Assembly (NCBI RefSeq): GCF_020176695.1
Contig: NZ_JAIWIA010000007.1
Coordinates: forward strand, 186,001-250,000
DNA from: Massilia sp. MS-15
Lineage (GTDB): Bacteria > Pseudomonadota > Gammaproteobacteria > Burkholderiales > Burkholderiaceae_D
Length of the DNA: 64,000 nt
Direction of reading: 5' to 3'
Shown here: positions 1-7,776 of the stretch, piece after piece
How positions within the stretch are numbered: position 1 is the first letter of the stretch
How the letters are laid out: each line of letters starts with the position of its first letter
Position numbers and translations under genes: made by a program
The notes under the pieces: generated by a model
The model's database searches: none
Seen by the model: only the letters and a program-made list of their open reading frames with translations
Told to the model about the DNA's origin: nothing

Positions 1-525
1 GTCGTCATCAGCATCGCGCTGGTGGCCCTGCTGCACGTGCTGGGGCTGACCAGCCGCCACAGCGCCGATCCGCTGCGCCGCAAGCAGGCGCTGATGCTGG
101 CCGAGGCCATGCTCGAAGAAGTGCAGCTGGCCCGCTTCACCTATTGCGATCCGTCCTCCGACAACGCCGATACGGCGGAAAGCAGCGCCGACTGCACGAT
201 ACCCGAAGCCTTCGGGCGCAACGCGCCGGAGCCGGCCGGCAGCCGTCCCTACGACAACATCAACGACTACGTGGCGGCCGCGGGCACGCCCACGCTGGCC
301 TTCAACAACGCCGCCGGCCGCCTGGCCGACGTCAACGGCACGCCGCTCGACCTGGCCGGCTACACGGTGCGCCTGACGATCACGCCCGCGGCCCTGGGCG
401 GCATCGCCGCTGGCGGCAACAGCGCCGATGCCGAGGTGCTGCGCATCCGCGTCACCGTCGAGTTCGACGGGGACAGCCTGGCGCTGGACGGCTACCGCAC
501 GCGCCACGCGCCGAACATGCTATGA
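1..525 (+). CDS. mshD: MSHA minor pilin MshD, 5' end outside the window
   Basis: The reading frame is open from base 1 and ends in TGA, so the visible 174 residues lack the start and the prepilin cleavage motif. The first visible residues are the end of a hydrophobic helix, followed by a positively charged stretch and an Ala/Met-rich segment with LAEAMLEEV, as in MshD/PilV-type minor pseudopilins. It overlaps mshO by ATGA. Identity rests mainly on its place before mshO-mshP-mshQ, which is the conserved order. In the family this is a low-abundance pilus subunit processed by the prepilin peptidase and inserted in the inner membrane before assembly. Confidence 0.75.
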   Translation, partial: VVISIALVALLHVLGLTSRHSADPLRRKQALMLAEAMLEEVQLARFTYCDPSSDNADTAESSADCTIPEAFGRNAPEPAGSRPYDNINDYVAAAGTPTLAFNNAAGRLADVNGTPLDLAGYTVRLTITPAALGGIAAGGNSADAEVLRIRVTVEFDGDSLALDGYRTRHAPNML

Positions 526-1403
526 CCGCCCCGCGCATGTTCCGCCAGCCGCGCGGCTTCACCCTGGTCGAGGCGATCGTCGTGATCGCCGTGATCGGCA
601 TCATCGCCGCCATCGTCGCCGCGTTCATCCGCACCCCGGTACAGAACTACATCGATACCGCCACCCGCGCCGAACTCACCGACGAGGCCGACCTGGCCCT
701 GCGCCGCATGGCGCGCGACATCCGCCTGGCGCTGCCCAACAGCGTGCGGGTCAGCGCGGATGGGCGCGCCATCGAATTCCTGCTGACCAAGACCGGCGGG
801 CGCTACCTGGCGCAGGAGGACGGGGTGGCCGACCGCCCGGTGCTCGATTTCACCAACCCGGCCAATACGGGCTTCACGGTGGTCGGCGAACTGCCCGGCG
901 GGAGCCAGCAGATTGAGGCGGGCGACTGGATCGCCGTGTACAACCTCGGTATCGAGCATGCCAACGCCTATCTGGCGAATGCGGCCACGGGCGCGCGCAA
1001 CATCGCCCGCGTGACGGACGTGGACGCGGCCCGGAAGCTGGTCCAGCTGGCCAGCAATCCCTTCGCCCAGCAGGATCCGCCGCTGGCCTCGCCGACGCGC
1101 CGCTTCCAGGTCGTCACCGGCCCGGTTACCTATTTTTGCGGCAACGGCCAGCTGACGCGGCAATCCGGCTATGCGATCAGCGCGGCCCAGGTGGCGCCGC
1201 CGGTGGCGGCGGGACCGGGCGAGAACGGCAGCGCCGTCAGCCGCCTGCTGGCCGCACGCGTGGGCGCCTGCCGCTTCGACTATGGCAGCACCGCCAACCA
1301 GCGCACCGCGCTGGTGTCCATGACGCTCGAACTGCTGCCGCGCAGCGCCAACCACGCGGGCGTCACGCTGGTGCACCAGATCCACGTGGAGAACACGCCA
1401 TGA
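522..1403 (+). CDS. mshO: MSHA minor pilin MshO
   Basis: A 293-residue protein with a type IV prepilin motif: after a short basic leader, RGFTLVEA (residues 11-18) gives cleavage after Gly12, Phe at +1 and the conserved Glu at +5, then a hydrophobic helix to about residue 35. The large C-terminal region has two Cys (YFCGNG and GACRFD) that could form a disulfide in the periplasm. The ATG overlaps the stop of mshD (ATGA), implying coupled translation. The product is a pilus-like subunit; larger minor pilins of this kind usually sit at the tip complex, which is inferred here. Confidence 0.8.
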   Translation: MTAPRMFRQPRGFTLVEAIVVIAVIGIIAAIVAAFIRTPVQNYIDTATRAELTDEADLALRRMARDIRLALPNSVRVSADGRAIEFLLTKTGGRYLAQEDGVADRPVLDFTNPANTGFTVVGELPGGSQQIEAGDWIAVYNLGIEHANAYLANAATGARNIARVTDVDAARKLVQLASNPFAQQDPPLASPTRRFQVVTGPVTYFCGNGQLTRQSGYAISAAQVAPPVAAGPGENGSAVSRLLAARVGACRFDYGSTANQRTALVSMTLELLPRSANHAGVTLVHQIHVENTP

Positions 1404-1870
1404 CGCGCCGCTCCCTCGGGCTGCCGCGCCGCATCGCCCATGCGGCGGGCATCGGCCTGATCACCGCGATCTTCCTGCTGGTGGTGCTGGCGGCGCTCGG
1501 CGTGGTAGCGGTGTCGGTGGCGACCTCGCAGCGCGCCACCGCCACCATGGACGAGCAGGGCGCGCGCGCCTACCAGGCCGCGCGTGCCGGCGTGGAGTGG
1601 GGCGCCTTCCAGGTGCTGCGCCTGGCCCAGTGTCCCACCCAGTCGTTCGCGCTGCCCGAAGGCAGCACGCTGGCCGGCTTTACCGTGACGGTGCAGTGCC
1701 GCCTGGTGCACGACCTGGAAGCGGCCGACGGCGAGGACCCCACCGCCCTGGACCGCTGGGTGATCACGGCCACCGCGTGCAACATGCCGGCCGCCGGCAG
1801 CGGTGCCTGCCCGAACGCGGCCGCCACCAGCGTCGAGTATGTCCAGCGCGTGATCGAAGTGAGGATTTGA
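1400..1870 (+). CDS. mshP: MSHA biogenesis protein MshP (PilX-like)
   Basis: A 156-residue protein with a basic N-terminus and one hydrophobic helix (about residues 16-40, GIGLITAIFLLVVLAALG) that looks like a PilX/MshP-type minor pilin core but lacks the usual Glu at +5. A downstream helix contains the QAARAGVEWG pattern (about residues 56-65) typical of PilX/GspK-like proteins. Cys residues are present in the soluble part. It starts in an ATGA overlap with mshO and ends in an ATGA overlap with mshQ. The msh order supports the assignment more than the sequence alone. Confidence 0.75.
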   Translation: MTRRSLGLPRRIAHAAGIGLITAIFLLVVLAALGVVAVSVATSQRATATMDEQGARAYQAARAGVEWGAFQVLRLAQCPTQSFALPEGSTLAGFTVTVQCRLVHDLEAADGEDPTALDRWVITATACNMPAAGSGACPNAAATSVEYVQRVIEVRI

Positions 1871-4800
1871 TGAAGCAAGCCCTACTCACGTTCGGCAAGG
1901 CCTGCGCGGCGCTGGCGCTGGCGGCCGCCAGCGGCGCCGTGCTGGCCCAGGCCAGGTACGACGTGCCGCTGCGCGTGACGGAAAAATTCAGCGGCAACGT
2001 CAACTTCGTCGGCACCCAGGCCAGCATGCGCACCCAGGCCAACCGCAGCGGCACCACCAATGCCTGCGCGGTGGTCAGCGCATCGACCGAGATCACGGCC
2101 AGCCTGCAGGGCGTGCCGGCCAATTCGAGGATTCTCAGCGCCCAGCTGTACTGGGCCGGCTCGGCCGCCACGCCCGACTACGAGGTGACGTTCGAGAACA
2201 CCACGGTGCGCGCCGCCGACGATCGCCAGTACCGCTCGAACACCACCGGCAGCCACTATTTTTCCGGCGCCGCCGACGTGACGCCGCTGGTGAAGGGCAA
2301 TGGCACCTACCGCTTCAAGAACCTGAGCATCAATGTGGGCAGCCCCTACTGCGCGCCGGAAGGCGTGCTGGGCGGCTTCGCGCTGCTGGTGGTGTATGAG
2401 AACGACAGCGAACCCTATCGCAACCTGAACCTGTACGAGGGCTTCCAGTACATCCACAACCCCGCCGGCAGCGCGAACGTGTCGGTGACCCTGAACCTGA
2501 AGGACTTCAAGATCCCCGACCTGAACCGCACCAGGGCCACCGGCCGCCTCGGCCACATCACCTGGGAAGGCGATCCGAACCTGTCCGAAGGCGGTGAGGT
2601 CCTGAAGTTCAACAACTACGAGATGAGCGACGCCAGCAACCCGGGCGGCAACCAGTTCAACTCGCTGAGCAGCATGACGCCGGGAATGGCGTCGCACGGG
2701 ATCGACTTCGACATCTATACGCTGGACCACCCCGTCATCAAGACCGGCCAGACCAGCGCCACCACGGTATACCGCTCCGGACAGGACCTGGTGCTGCTGA
2801 GCGCGGAAATCATCGCCGTACCCAACGTGGCGCCGACGGTCGACCTGAAGCTCGACAAGACCCGCACCAGCGAACTGGTGGTCGGACTGGACGCCAGCTA
2901 CACCTTGAGCGTCACCAACCTCGGCCCCGGTTCGTATAGCGGAGCGAGCATCGTCGACTACCTGCCTTCGGGCCTGCGCTTCCAGTCCGCCGCCGGCACC
3001 GGCTGGAGCTGCGTCTACTACATCATCCTGTACTGCGAGTATGCCGGCACACTGGCCCAGGGCCAGGCCGCGCCGCCGCTCACGGTGGTGGCGCGGGTCG
3101 AGAAGACCGGTACCCTGACCAACGTGGCAAGCGTGCTGGCGCCGGATACCGATCCGAACACGGCCAACAATACCGACAGCGACAGCGGCGTGGCCGAGCA
3201 GCCGAGCGCCGACCTGAGCTTCGTGTTCACCGACCGCGTCTGCACCGCGAACATCGCGATCGGCAACGCCAGCCAGCCCTGCAAGCCCTTCGCCGGCCCC
3301 GTCGTGGCGGGGGCCAGCACCCAGGTCTTCGTCACCGCGATCGCCAATGGCGTGCCGGTCAAGCCGGCTTCCACCCTGGCCAAGCCCAGCCTGCGCTTCG
3401 GCCTGAGTTGCCTGAATCCCGCGGTCGGCATGCTGGGTTCGAGCTATGGCGTGGCGTTGCCCCAGTGCGCGGCGAGCGGCGCGGTGCCCGCCGCCGGCAC
3501 CGGCGTCGGCACCTGGGGCGCGGCCCAGACCCTGGACTTCAGCGCCGCACCCTCGGTGGCCCTGAACTTCGTGTACCACGACGTCGGCAAGGTGCAGCTG
3601 TACCTGCAGTCCACCGCCACTTCGAAGACGGCGGCCAGCCTGCCCTTCGTGTCGCGTCCGGCGCGCCTGGCCTTCACGCTGATCGAACGCAACCGTGGCA
3701 GGTTCGCCAACCCGGGCGCGGCCACCGGTGCCGATCCGATGTTCGCCGTGGCCGGCGAGCCCTTTACCGTGAGCGTGATTGGCGCCACGCTGCAGGGCGC
3801 GGCCACGCCGAGCTTCGGCGCCGAAGGCGCGACCGTCACCCTGGGCGTCGGCAAGCCGCTGGCCACTGCGGAGGCGAACGCGATGCGCACCATGCCGGAC
3901 CTGGGCGGCGAGGCCTGGACCCTGCAGAACGGCGTGTTCACCGCCGCCAGCCTGTCCTGGGGCGAGGTCGGCATCCTGCGCCTGTGGCCGCGCCTGGACG
4001 GCGAGGGCGAGTTCGGCAACTACCTCGGCACCGGCCCGGTCGACAGCGTCGACGTGCGCAATGTCGGGCGTTTCGTGCCGGCCTATTTCAAGACGGTGGC
4101 CAGCGGCCAGTTCGCTTGCCTGGCGAAGATGGCCTGCGCCGCGCGTGGCGACGGCGCTGTGTACTCCGGCCAGCCGTTCGCGGTGACGGTGGTGCCGATG
4201 GCCCAGGATGGCGAGGAGCTGGACAATTTCAGCGGCCCGTTCGCGCGCGAGATCACGCTCAGCGCCTACAACGCGCCGGCTGGTACCACGCTGAACCCGA
4301 ACGGCGGCAGCCTGGCCCTGGGCGCCGGGGCCAGCGTGGTGGTGCCGAAAACCGGGATCGTGGCGGGCACGCCGATCAGCGTCAAGCCGGGCTACACGTT
4401 GCCGAAGCGCTTCAGCTACACCAGACCGAACGCGCTCGACTGGACCGCGCCGACCCCGGTGTTCCTGCGAGCCGTGTCCAAGCAGGAGGGCACCGAAGAG
4501 GTCACCACGTCGCTGCGCGCGAGCGCGGCCGCCACTCAGGAGGGCGGTGTCACGGTGCTCAATGGCCGCCTGCGCCTGTCGAACGGCGCCGGCTCGGAAC
4601 TGCTCAAGCTGCCCGTGACCACCGAGGCCCAGTACTGGACCGGCAGCGCCTGGGCCAACAACACGGCCGACGACAGCAGCGAGGTCAGCTTCGCCCAGGC
4701 CGGCAACCTGTCCTTCCTCGGCTGCAAGCGCGCCCTGGCCGACGGCAGCGGCTGCAAGAGCGTGCTGGGGCCGGTGGCCGGGCCGGCCTACCGGCTGAGC

Positions 4801-4962
4801 GCCGGGCGCGGCGCCTTCGCGATCCGCGCGCCGGGCGCCGGCAATATCGGCAGTGCGCTGCTGGTTGCCAACAACCCGGCCTGGCTGCCCAGCACCCAGA
4901 CCCTGCTGGCCTTCGGCGGCTTTCACAACAGCCGCCTGATCTTCCTGCGGGAGATGTACTGA
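1870..4962 (+). CDS. mshQ: MshQ-like large secreted protein with DUF11 and DUF6701-type regions
   Basis: A 1030-residue exported protein. A Sec signal peptide covers about residues 1-26 (ends VLAQA). The first third is a beta-rich region with repeated Asn/Thr/Gly. Around residues 320-430 (DLKLDKTRTSELVVG to DPNTANNTDSD) there is a clear DUF11-type immunoglobulin-like domain of the kind found in surface adhesins. The C-terminal half resembles the region found in MshQ proteins, with several Cys pairs. It overlaps mshP by ATGA and closes this half of the locus. A tip adhesin or pilus-associated surface protein is the likely role; this is inferred from size, export and position. The family is poorly characterised. 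Confidence 0.72.
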   Translation: MKQALLTFGKACAALALAAASGAVLAQARYDVPLRVTEKFSGNVNFVGTQASMRTQANRSGTTNACAVVSASTEITASLQGVPANSRILSAQLYWAGSAATPDYEVTFENTTVRAADDRQYRSNTTGSHYFSGAADVTPLVKGNGTYRFKNLSINVGSPYCAPEGVLGGFALLVVYENDSEPYRNLNLYEGFQYIHNPAGSANVSVTLNLKDFKIPDLNRTRATGRLGHITWEGDPNLSEGGEVLKFNNYEMSDASNPGGNQFNSLSSMTPGMASHGIDFDIYTLDHPVIKTGQTSATTVYRSGQDLVLLSAEIIAVPNVAPTVDLKLDKTRTSELVVGLDASYTLSVTNLGPGSYSGASIVDYLPSGLRFQSAAGTGWSCVYYIILYCEYAGTLAQGQAAPPLTVVARVEKTGTLTNVASVLAPDTDPNTANNTDSDSGVAEQPSADLSFVFTDRVCTANIAIGNASQPCKPFAGPVVAGASTQVFVTAIANGVPVKPASTLAKPSLRFGLSCLNPAVGMLGSSYGVALPQCAASGAVPAAGTGVGTWGAAQTLDFSAAPSVALNFVYHDVGKVQLYLQSTATSKTAASLPFVSRPARLAFTLIERNRGRFANPGAATGADPMFAVAGEPFTVSVIGATLQGAATPSFGAEGATVTLGVGKPLATAEANAMRTMPDLGGEAWTLQNGVFTAASLSWGEVGILRLWPRLDGEGEFGNYLGTGPVDSVDVRNVGRFVPAYFKTVASGQFACLAKMACAARGDGAVYSGQPFAVTVVPMAQDGEELDNFSGPFAREITLSAYNAPAGTTLNPNGGSLALGAGASVVVPKTGIVAGTPISVKPGYTLPKRFSYTRPNALDWTAPTPVFLRAVSKQEGTEEVTTSLRASAAATQEGGVTVLNGRLRLSNGAGSELLKLPVTTEAQYWTGSAWANNTADDSSEVSFAQAGNLSFLGCKRALADGSGCKSVLGPVAGPAYRLSAGRGAFAIRAPGAGNIGSALLVANNPAWLPSTQTLLAFGGFHNSRLIFLREMY

Positions 4963-5059
4963 GATGCGGGCCCGATGGCATGGCGCCGTGCAGCCACGCT
5001 CGTCCCGCATTGCATTTGCATTTAAGCAAAAAAATCTGCGCTTGGATGCAAGCGCTGCA

Positions 5060-5065
5060 TATAAT
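5060..5065 (+). promoter_or_regulatory. Candidate -10 box ahead of mshI
   Basis: A perfect TATAAT lies 38 bases before the mshI start, in the only real gap (140 bp) of the msh locus. The surrounding sequence is unusually AT-rich for this window. No convincing -35 hexamer is seen at 16-18 bp spacing, so this is a weak call. It suggests that the mshI-mshN half can be transcribed separately from mshD-mshQ. Confidence 0.35.
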
Positions 5066-5102
5066 CAACGATTCAGAATTTCCGTCGCTCGAGCAGGATT
5101 GC

Positions 5103-6044
5103 ATGCGTCTCTTTAGGAAAGCAAACAAGAAACAGGGCTGGCTGGCGCTCGCCGTTCACCGCGATGGTCTGGTGGGCGCTGCCGTGCGCCGCGCCGGCGG
5201 CGGCATGCCAGTAGTGGTGGGCGTCGGTTTCCTGCAGGGCGAGGCCGGCCCCGAGACGCTGGCGCGCCTGGGCGCGGAACTCGATGCGTCCAGCTTCCAG
5301 CTCAGCCACCTGCTCGGCAACGGGCACTACCAGCTGCTCACGGTCGATTCGCCCAATGTCGCGCCGGACGAGCTGCGCACCGCGGTGCGCTGGCGCCTGA
5401 AGGACATGCTCGACTTCCATGTCGACGACGCCACCATCGACGTGTTCGACATCCCGGTGGACAAGGGGGCCGCGGTGCGCCCCCAGCAGACCATGTTCGC
5501 GGTCGCGGCGCGCAACAGCGTGATCGGCGCGCGCCAGCGCCTGTTCGAGGAAGCCAAGCTGGCGCTGGAAGTCATCGACATTCCCGAAATGGCGCAGCGG
5601 AATATCTCGGCCCTGCTGGAAACCGAAGGGCGCGGCCTGGCGATGCTGTCGGTCGCCGAGGATGGCGCGCTGCTGACGGTCTCCCATGGCGGCGAGCTCT
5701 ACCTGGCGCGGCGGATCGACGTCCCGCTCGAGCTGCTGACGCATGCCGACATCGAGCGCCGCCACGGAGGCTTCGACCGCATCGCACTCGAGCTGCAGCG
5801 TTCGCTCGACCATTTCGAGCGCCAGTTCTCCTTCGTCAGCGTGGCGCGCCTGCTGCTGGCCCCATCGCCGGCCGATGGCCTCGAAGCGTACCTGTCGAGC
5901 AACCTGTACATCGCGGTCGACCAGCTCGACCTGGCCAGCGTGTTCGACCTCGGCGCGGTGCCTGCCCTGGCCGACAAGGGCCTGCAGCACCGCTACTTCC
6001 TGGCCCTGGGCGCGGCCCTGCGCCACGAGGAGCTGCTGCCATGA
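5103..6044 (+). CDS. mshI: MSHA biogenesis protein MshI (PilM-like)
   Basis: A 313-residue cytoplasmic protein without signal peptide or membrane segment. It resembles the PilM/actin-like ATPase fold found in MshI: alternating strands such as GWLALAVHRDGLVGAAVRR near the N-terminus and AMLSVAEDGALLTVSHGGELYLAR around residues 179-202. In the family it docks the inner-membrane PilN/PilO-type pair and connects it to the assembly motor. ATG at 5103 was chosen because the frame upstream is non-coding shadow of mshQ. The stop overlaps the next ATG (ATGA). Together with the next gene it forms the PilM-PilN type platform. Confidence 0.82.
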   Translation: MRLFRKANKKQGWLALAVHRDGLVGAAVRRAGGGMPVVVGVGFLQGEAGPETLARLGAELDASSFQLSHLLGNGHYQLLTVDSPNVAPDELRTAVRWRLKDMLDFHVDDATIDVFDIPVDKGAAVRPQQTMFAVAARNSVIGARQRLFEEAKLALEVIDIPEMAQRNISALLETEGRGLAMLSVAEDGALLTVSHGGELYLARRIDVPLELLTHADIERRHGGFDRIALELQRSLDHFERQFSFVSVARLLLAPSPADGLEAYLSSNLYIAVDQLDLASVFDLGAVPALADKGLQHRYFLALGAALRHEELLP

Positions 6045-6688
6045 GCCAGCAGATCAACCTGTTCAACCCGGTCTTCCGGAGCCAGAAGAAAATATTCGCG
6101 CTTGCCACCATGGCCCAGGCCATGGGCGTGCTGGTGCTGGGCGTGGCCGCACTCGCGTTCTATGGCCAGCTGCAGCTGGCCCAGCTCGAGCGCGAAGCGG
6201 CGCTCGGCGCCGGGCGCCTGGCGCGCAAGCAGGCCAGCCTCGGCGCCGTCGCCAACGAATTCGCGCCGCGCAAGAAGAGTGCCGAGCTGGCGGCCGAACT
6301 GGCCCAGGCCGAGACCCAGCTGGCCGCCCTGCAGCGCATCTCCGGCGTGCTCGAGCGCGGCGAGCTGGGCGACACCAGCGGCTATTCCGAATACCTGCGT
6401 GCGCTGGCGCGCCAGAGCCTGGACGGGCTGTGGCTGACGGGCCTGGGCATCGCGACCGGCGGGCGCGAGATCAGCATCCGTGGCCGCGCCCTCGACCCGG
6501 CCCTGGTGCCCACCTATATCGGGCGCCTGACGAGCGAGGCGGCGCTGCGCGGCAAGGCCTTCGCCGGCATGCAGATCAGCGAGGCGGCGCCCTTGCCGCG
6601 GCCCGGGGCGGACGGCAGGGACGCGGCGGTGCCCGCGCCCTACGTGGAATTCAGCCTGCAGGCACGGGCGGGCGAGGGCAAGCCATGA
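6041..6688 (+). CDS. PilN-like MSHA assembly platform protein
   Basis: A 215-residue protein opening with QINLFNPVFR, the INLLP-like motif by which PilN binds PilM. A single transmembrane helix follows at about residues 20-45, then a coiled-coil stretch (about 45-105) rich in Ala/Glu/Gln, and a small ferredoxin-like domain containing LDGLWLTGLGIATGGREISI. These are the standard parts of PilN family proteins. It overlaps mshI and mshJ by four bases each. In Vibrio-type loci this position is held by a second MshI-like gene, so no symbol is given. Confidence 0.8.
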   Translation: MSQQINLFNPVFRSQKKIFALATMAQAMGVLVLGVAALAFYGQLQLAQLEREAALGAGRLARKQASLGAVANEFAPRKKSAELAAELAQAETQLAALQRISGVLERGELGDTSGYSEYLRALARQSLDGLWLTGLGIATGGREISIRGRALDPALVPTYIGRLTSEAALRGKAFAGMQISEAAPLPRPGADGRDAAVPAPYVEFSLQARAGEGKP

Positions 6689-7383
6689 CGCAAGCCATGA
6701 AGCAGACCTGGTTGAAACTGGCGGGGCGCGTGGATGCCCTGAGCCTGCGCGAGCGGGTGCTGGCCTTCGCCGCGGCCGCGGCCACGCTGCTGTTCCTCGC
6801 GCACTTCTTCGTGCTGGGTCCCATGTTCGCGCGCCAGGACGAGATGGCGGCGCAGATCGCGCGCCAGCAGAACAACATCACCGGCATCGACACCGAGATC
6901 GCGCAGGCCCTGCAGGCCTACCAGCGCGATCCGGATGCGGCCGTGCAGGAACGCCTGAGCGCGGTACGCACCGAGGCGGCGGCACTGGGCGACAGCCTGC
7001 GCGCCATGCAGCGCGGCCTGGTGCCGCCGGAACGCATGGCGCCACTGGTGGAATCGATCCTGCGCGCGCATGGCCGCCTGCAGCTGGTCTCGATGCGCAC
7101 GCTGGCGCCGATGGCGGTCGGCGCCGACGCCGCCGCGCCCGCGCCCGCGGCCAGCCCGGGCGTCCCGCCCGCGCCGCTGCCGGAACTGCTATACCGGCAC
7201 GGCACCGAAGTCGTGGTGCGCGGTAACTACCTGGACATGATCGCCTACATGGAAGCGCTGGAAGCGATGCCGACCGGCCTGTTCTGGGGAAATGCCGAGC
7301 TGGCGGTCGAGACCTGGCCGACGGCGCGCCTGACCCTGACCCTGCATACGCTGAGCCTCGATCCGAAATGGATGACTTTGTGA
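6685..7383 (+). CDS. mshJ: MSHA biogenesis protein MshJ (PilO-like)
   Basis: A 232-residue bitopic inner-membrane protein. A basic N-terminus (WLKLAGRVDALSLRER) precedes a transmembrane helix at about residues 27-48, a coiled coil (about 50-115) and a C-terminal ferredoxin-like domain (LLYRHGTEVVVRGNYLDMIAYMEALEAM, about residues 171-198), the PilO/GspM arrangement. Spelled-out Ala/Pro linkers separate the parts. It partners the PilN-like protein encoded just upstream. An in-frame ATG four codons later is an alternative start; the first is preferred because it gives the ATGA overlap seen across the operon. Confidence 0.8.
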   Translation: MTQAMKQTWLKLAGRVDALSLRERVLAFAAAAATLLFLAHFFVLGPMFARQDEMAAQIARQQNNITGIDTEIAQALQAYQRDPDAAVQERLSAVRTEAAALGDSLRAMQRGLVPPERMAPLVESILRAHGRLQLVSMRTLAPMAVGADAAAPAPAASPGVPPAPLPELLYRHGTEVVVRGNYLDMIAYMEALEAMPTGLFWGNAELAVETWPTARLTLTLHTLSLDPKWMTL

Positions 7384-7775
7384 ATTCCTTCGCCCCTATC
7401 GCCGTACTCGCGCTGCTGCTGGCGGCACTGCCAGGCCCGGCCCAGGCGGCCAGCCAGCCGCTGCGCGACCCGACCCGTCCGCCGCCCCAGGCGGGCCAGC
7501 CTGCCGGCGGATCCGACGCGGCCGGCGCCACCGCCACGCGCGCGCCGCAACTGCAGTCGGTGCTGGTCGGCCGCGGGCGCGACGGCCGCCAGGTGGCCGT
7601 GATCGACGGCCAGAGCGTGCGCGTGGGCGACAGTGTCCAGGGGGCGCGCGTGACCCGCATCGATGCCGGCGAGGTCGAACTCGTGCGCGGCAGGGAACGG
7701 CAGGTGCTGCGCCTGCATCCTTCCACGCGGCAGGAAGACGTCCGCCGCACCCCCTCCCAGAATGACCGGAACTGA
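7368..7775 (+). CDS. mshK: MSHA biogenesis protein MshK (PilP-like)
   Basis: A 135-residue exported protein: a signal peptide ending AQA (about residue 27), then a Pro-rich segment starting LRDPTRPPPQ, the pattern typical of MshK/PilP/GspC-like periplasmic linkers, and a small beta domain (LQSVLVGRGRDGRQVAVIDGQSVRVGD). It links the inner-membrane platform to the secretin. The ATG used overlaps mshJ by 16 bases and puts two Asp before the signal. A GTG at 7380 would give the 4-base overlap normal in this operon and a cleaner signal peptide, so the start may be there. Confidence 0.78.
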   Translation: MDDFVNSFAPIAVLALLLAALPGPAQAASQPLRDPTRPPPQAGQPAGGSDAAGATATRAPQLQSVLVGRGRDGRQVAVIDGQSVRVGDSVQGARVTRIDAGEVELVRGRERQVLRLHPSTRQEDVRRTPSQNDRN

Positions 7776-7776
7776 T

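Noticed and set aside
1882-5010. Long minus-strand open frame (1042 residues) opposite mshQ
   Set aside because: It is the GC-driven shadow of mshQ; the residues are mostly Gly/Arg/Ala/His without any family pattern or start site.
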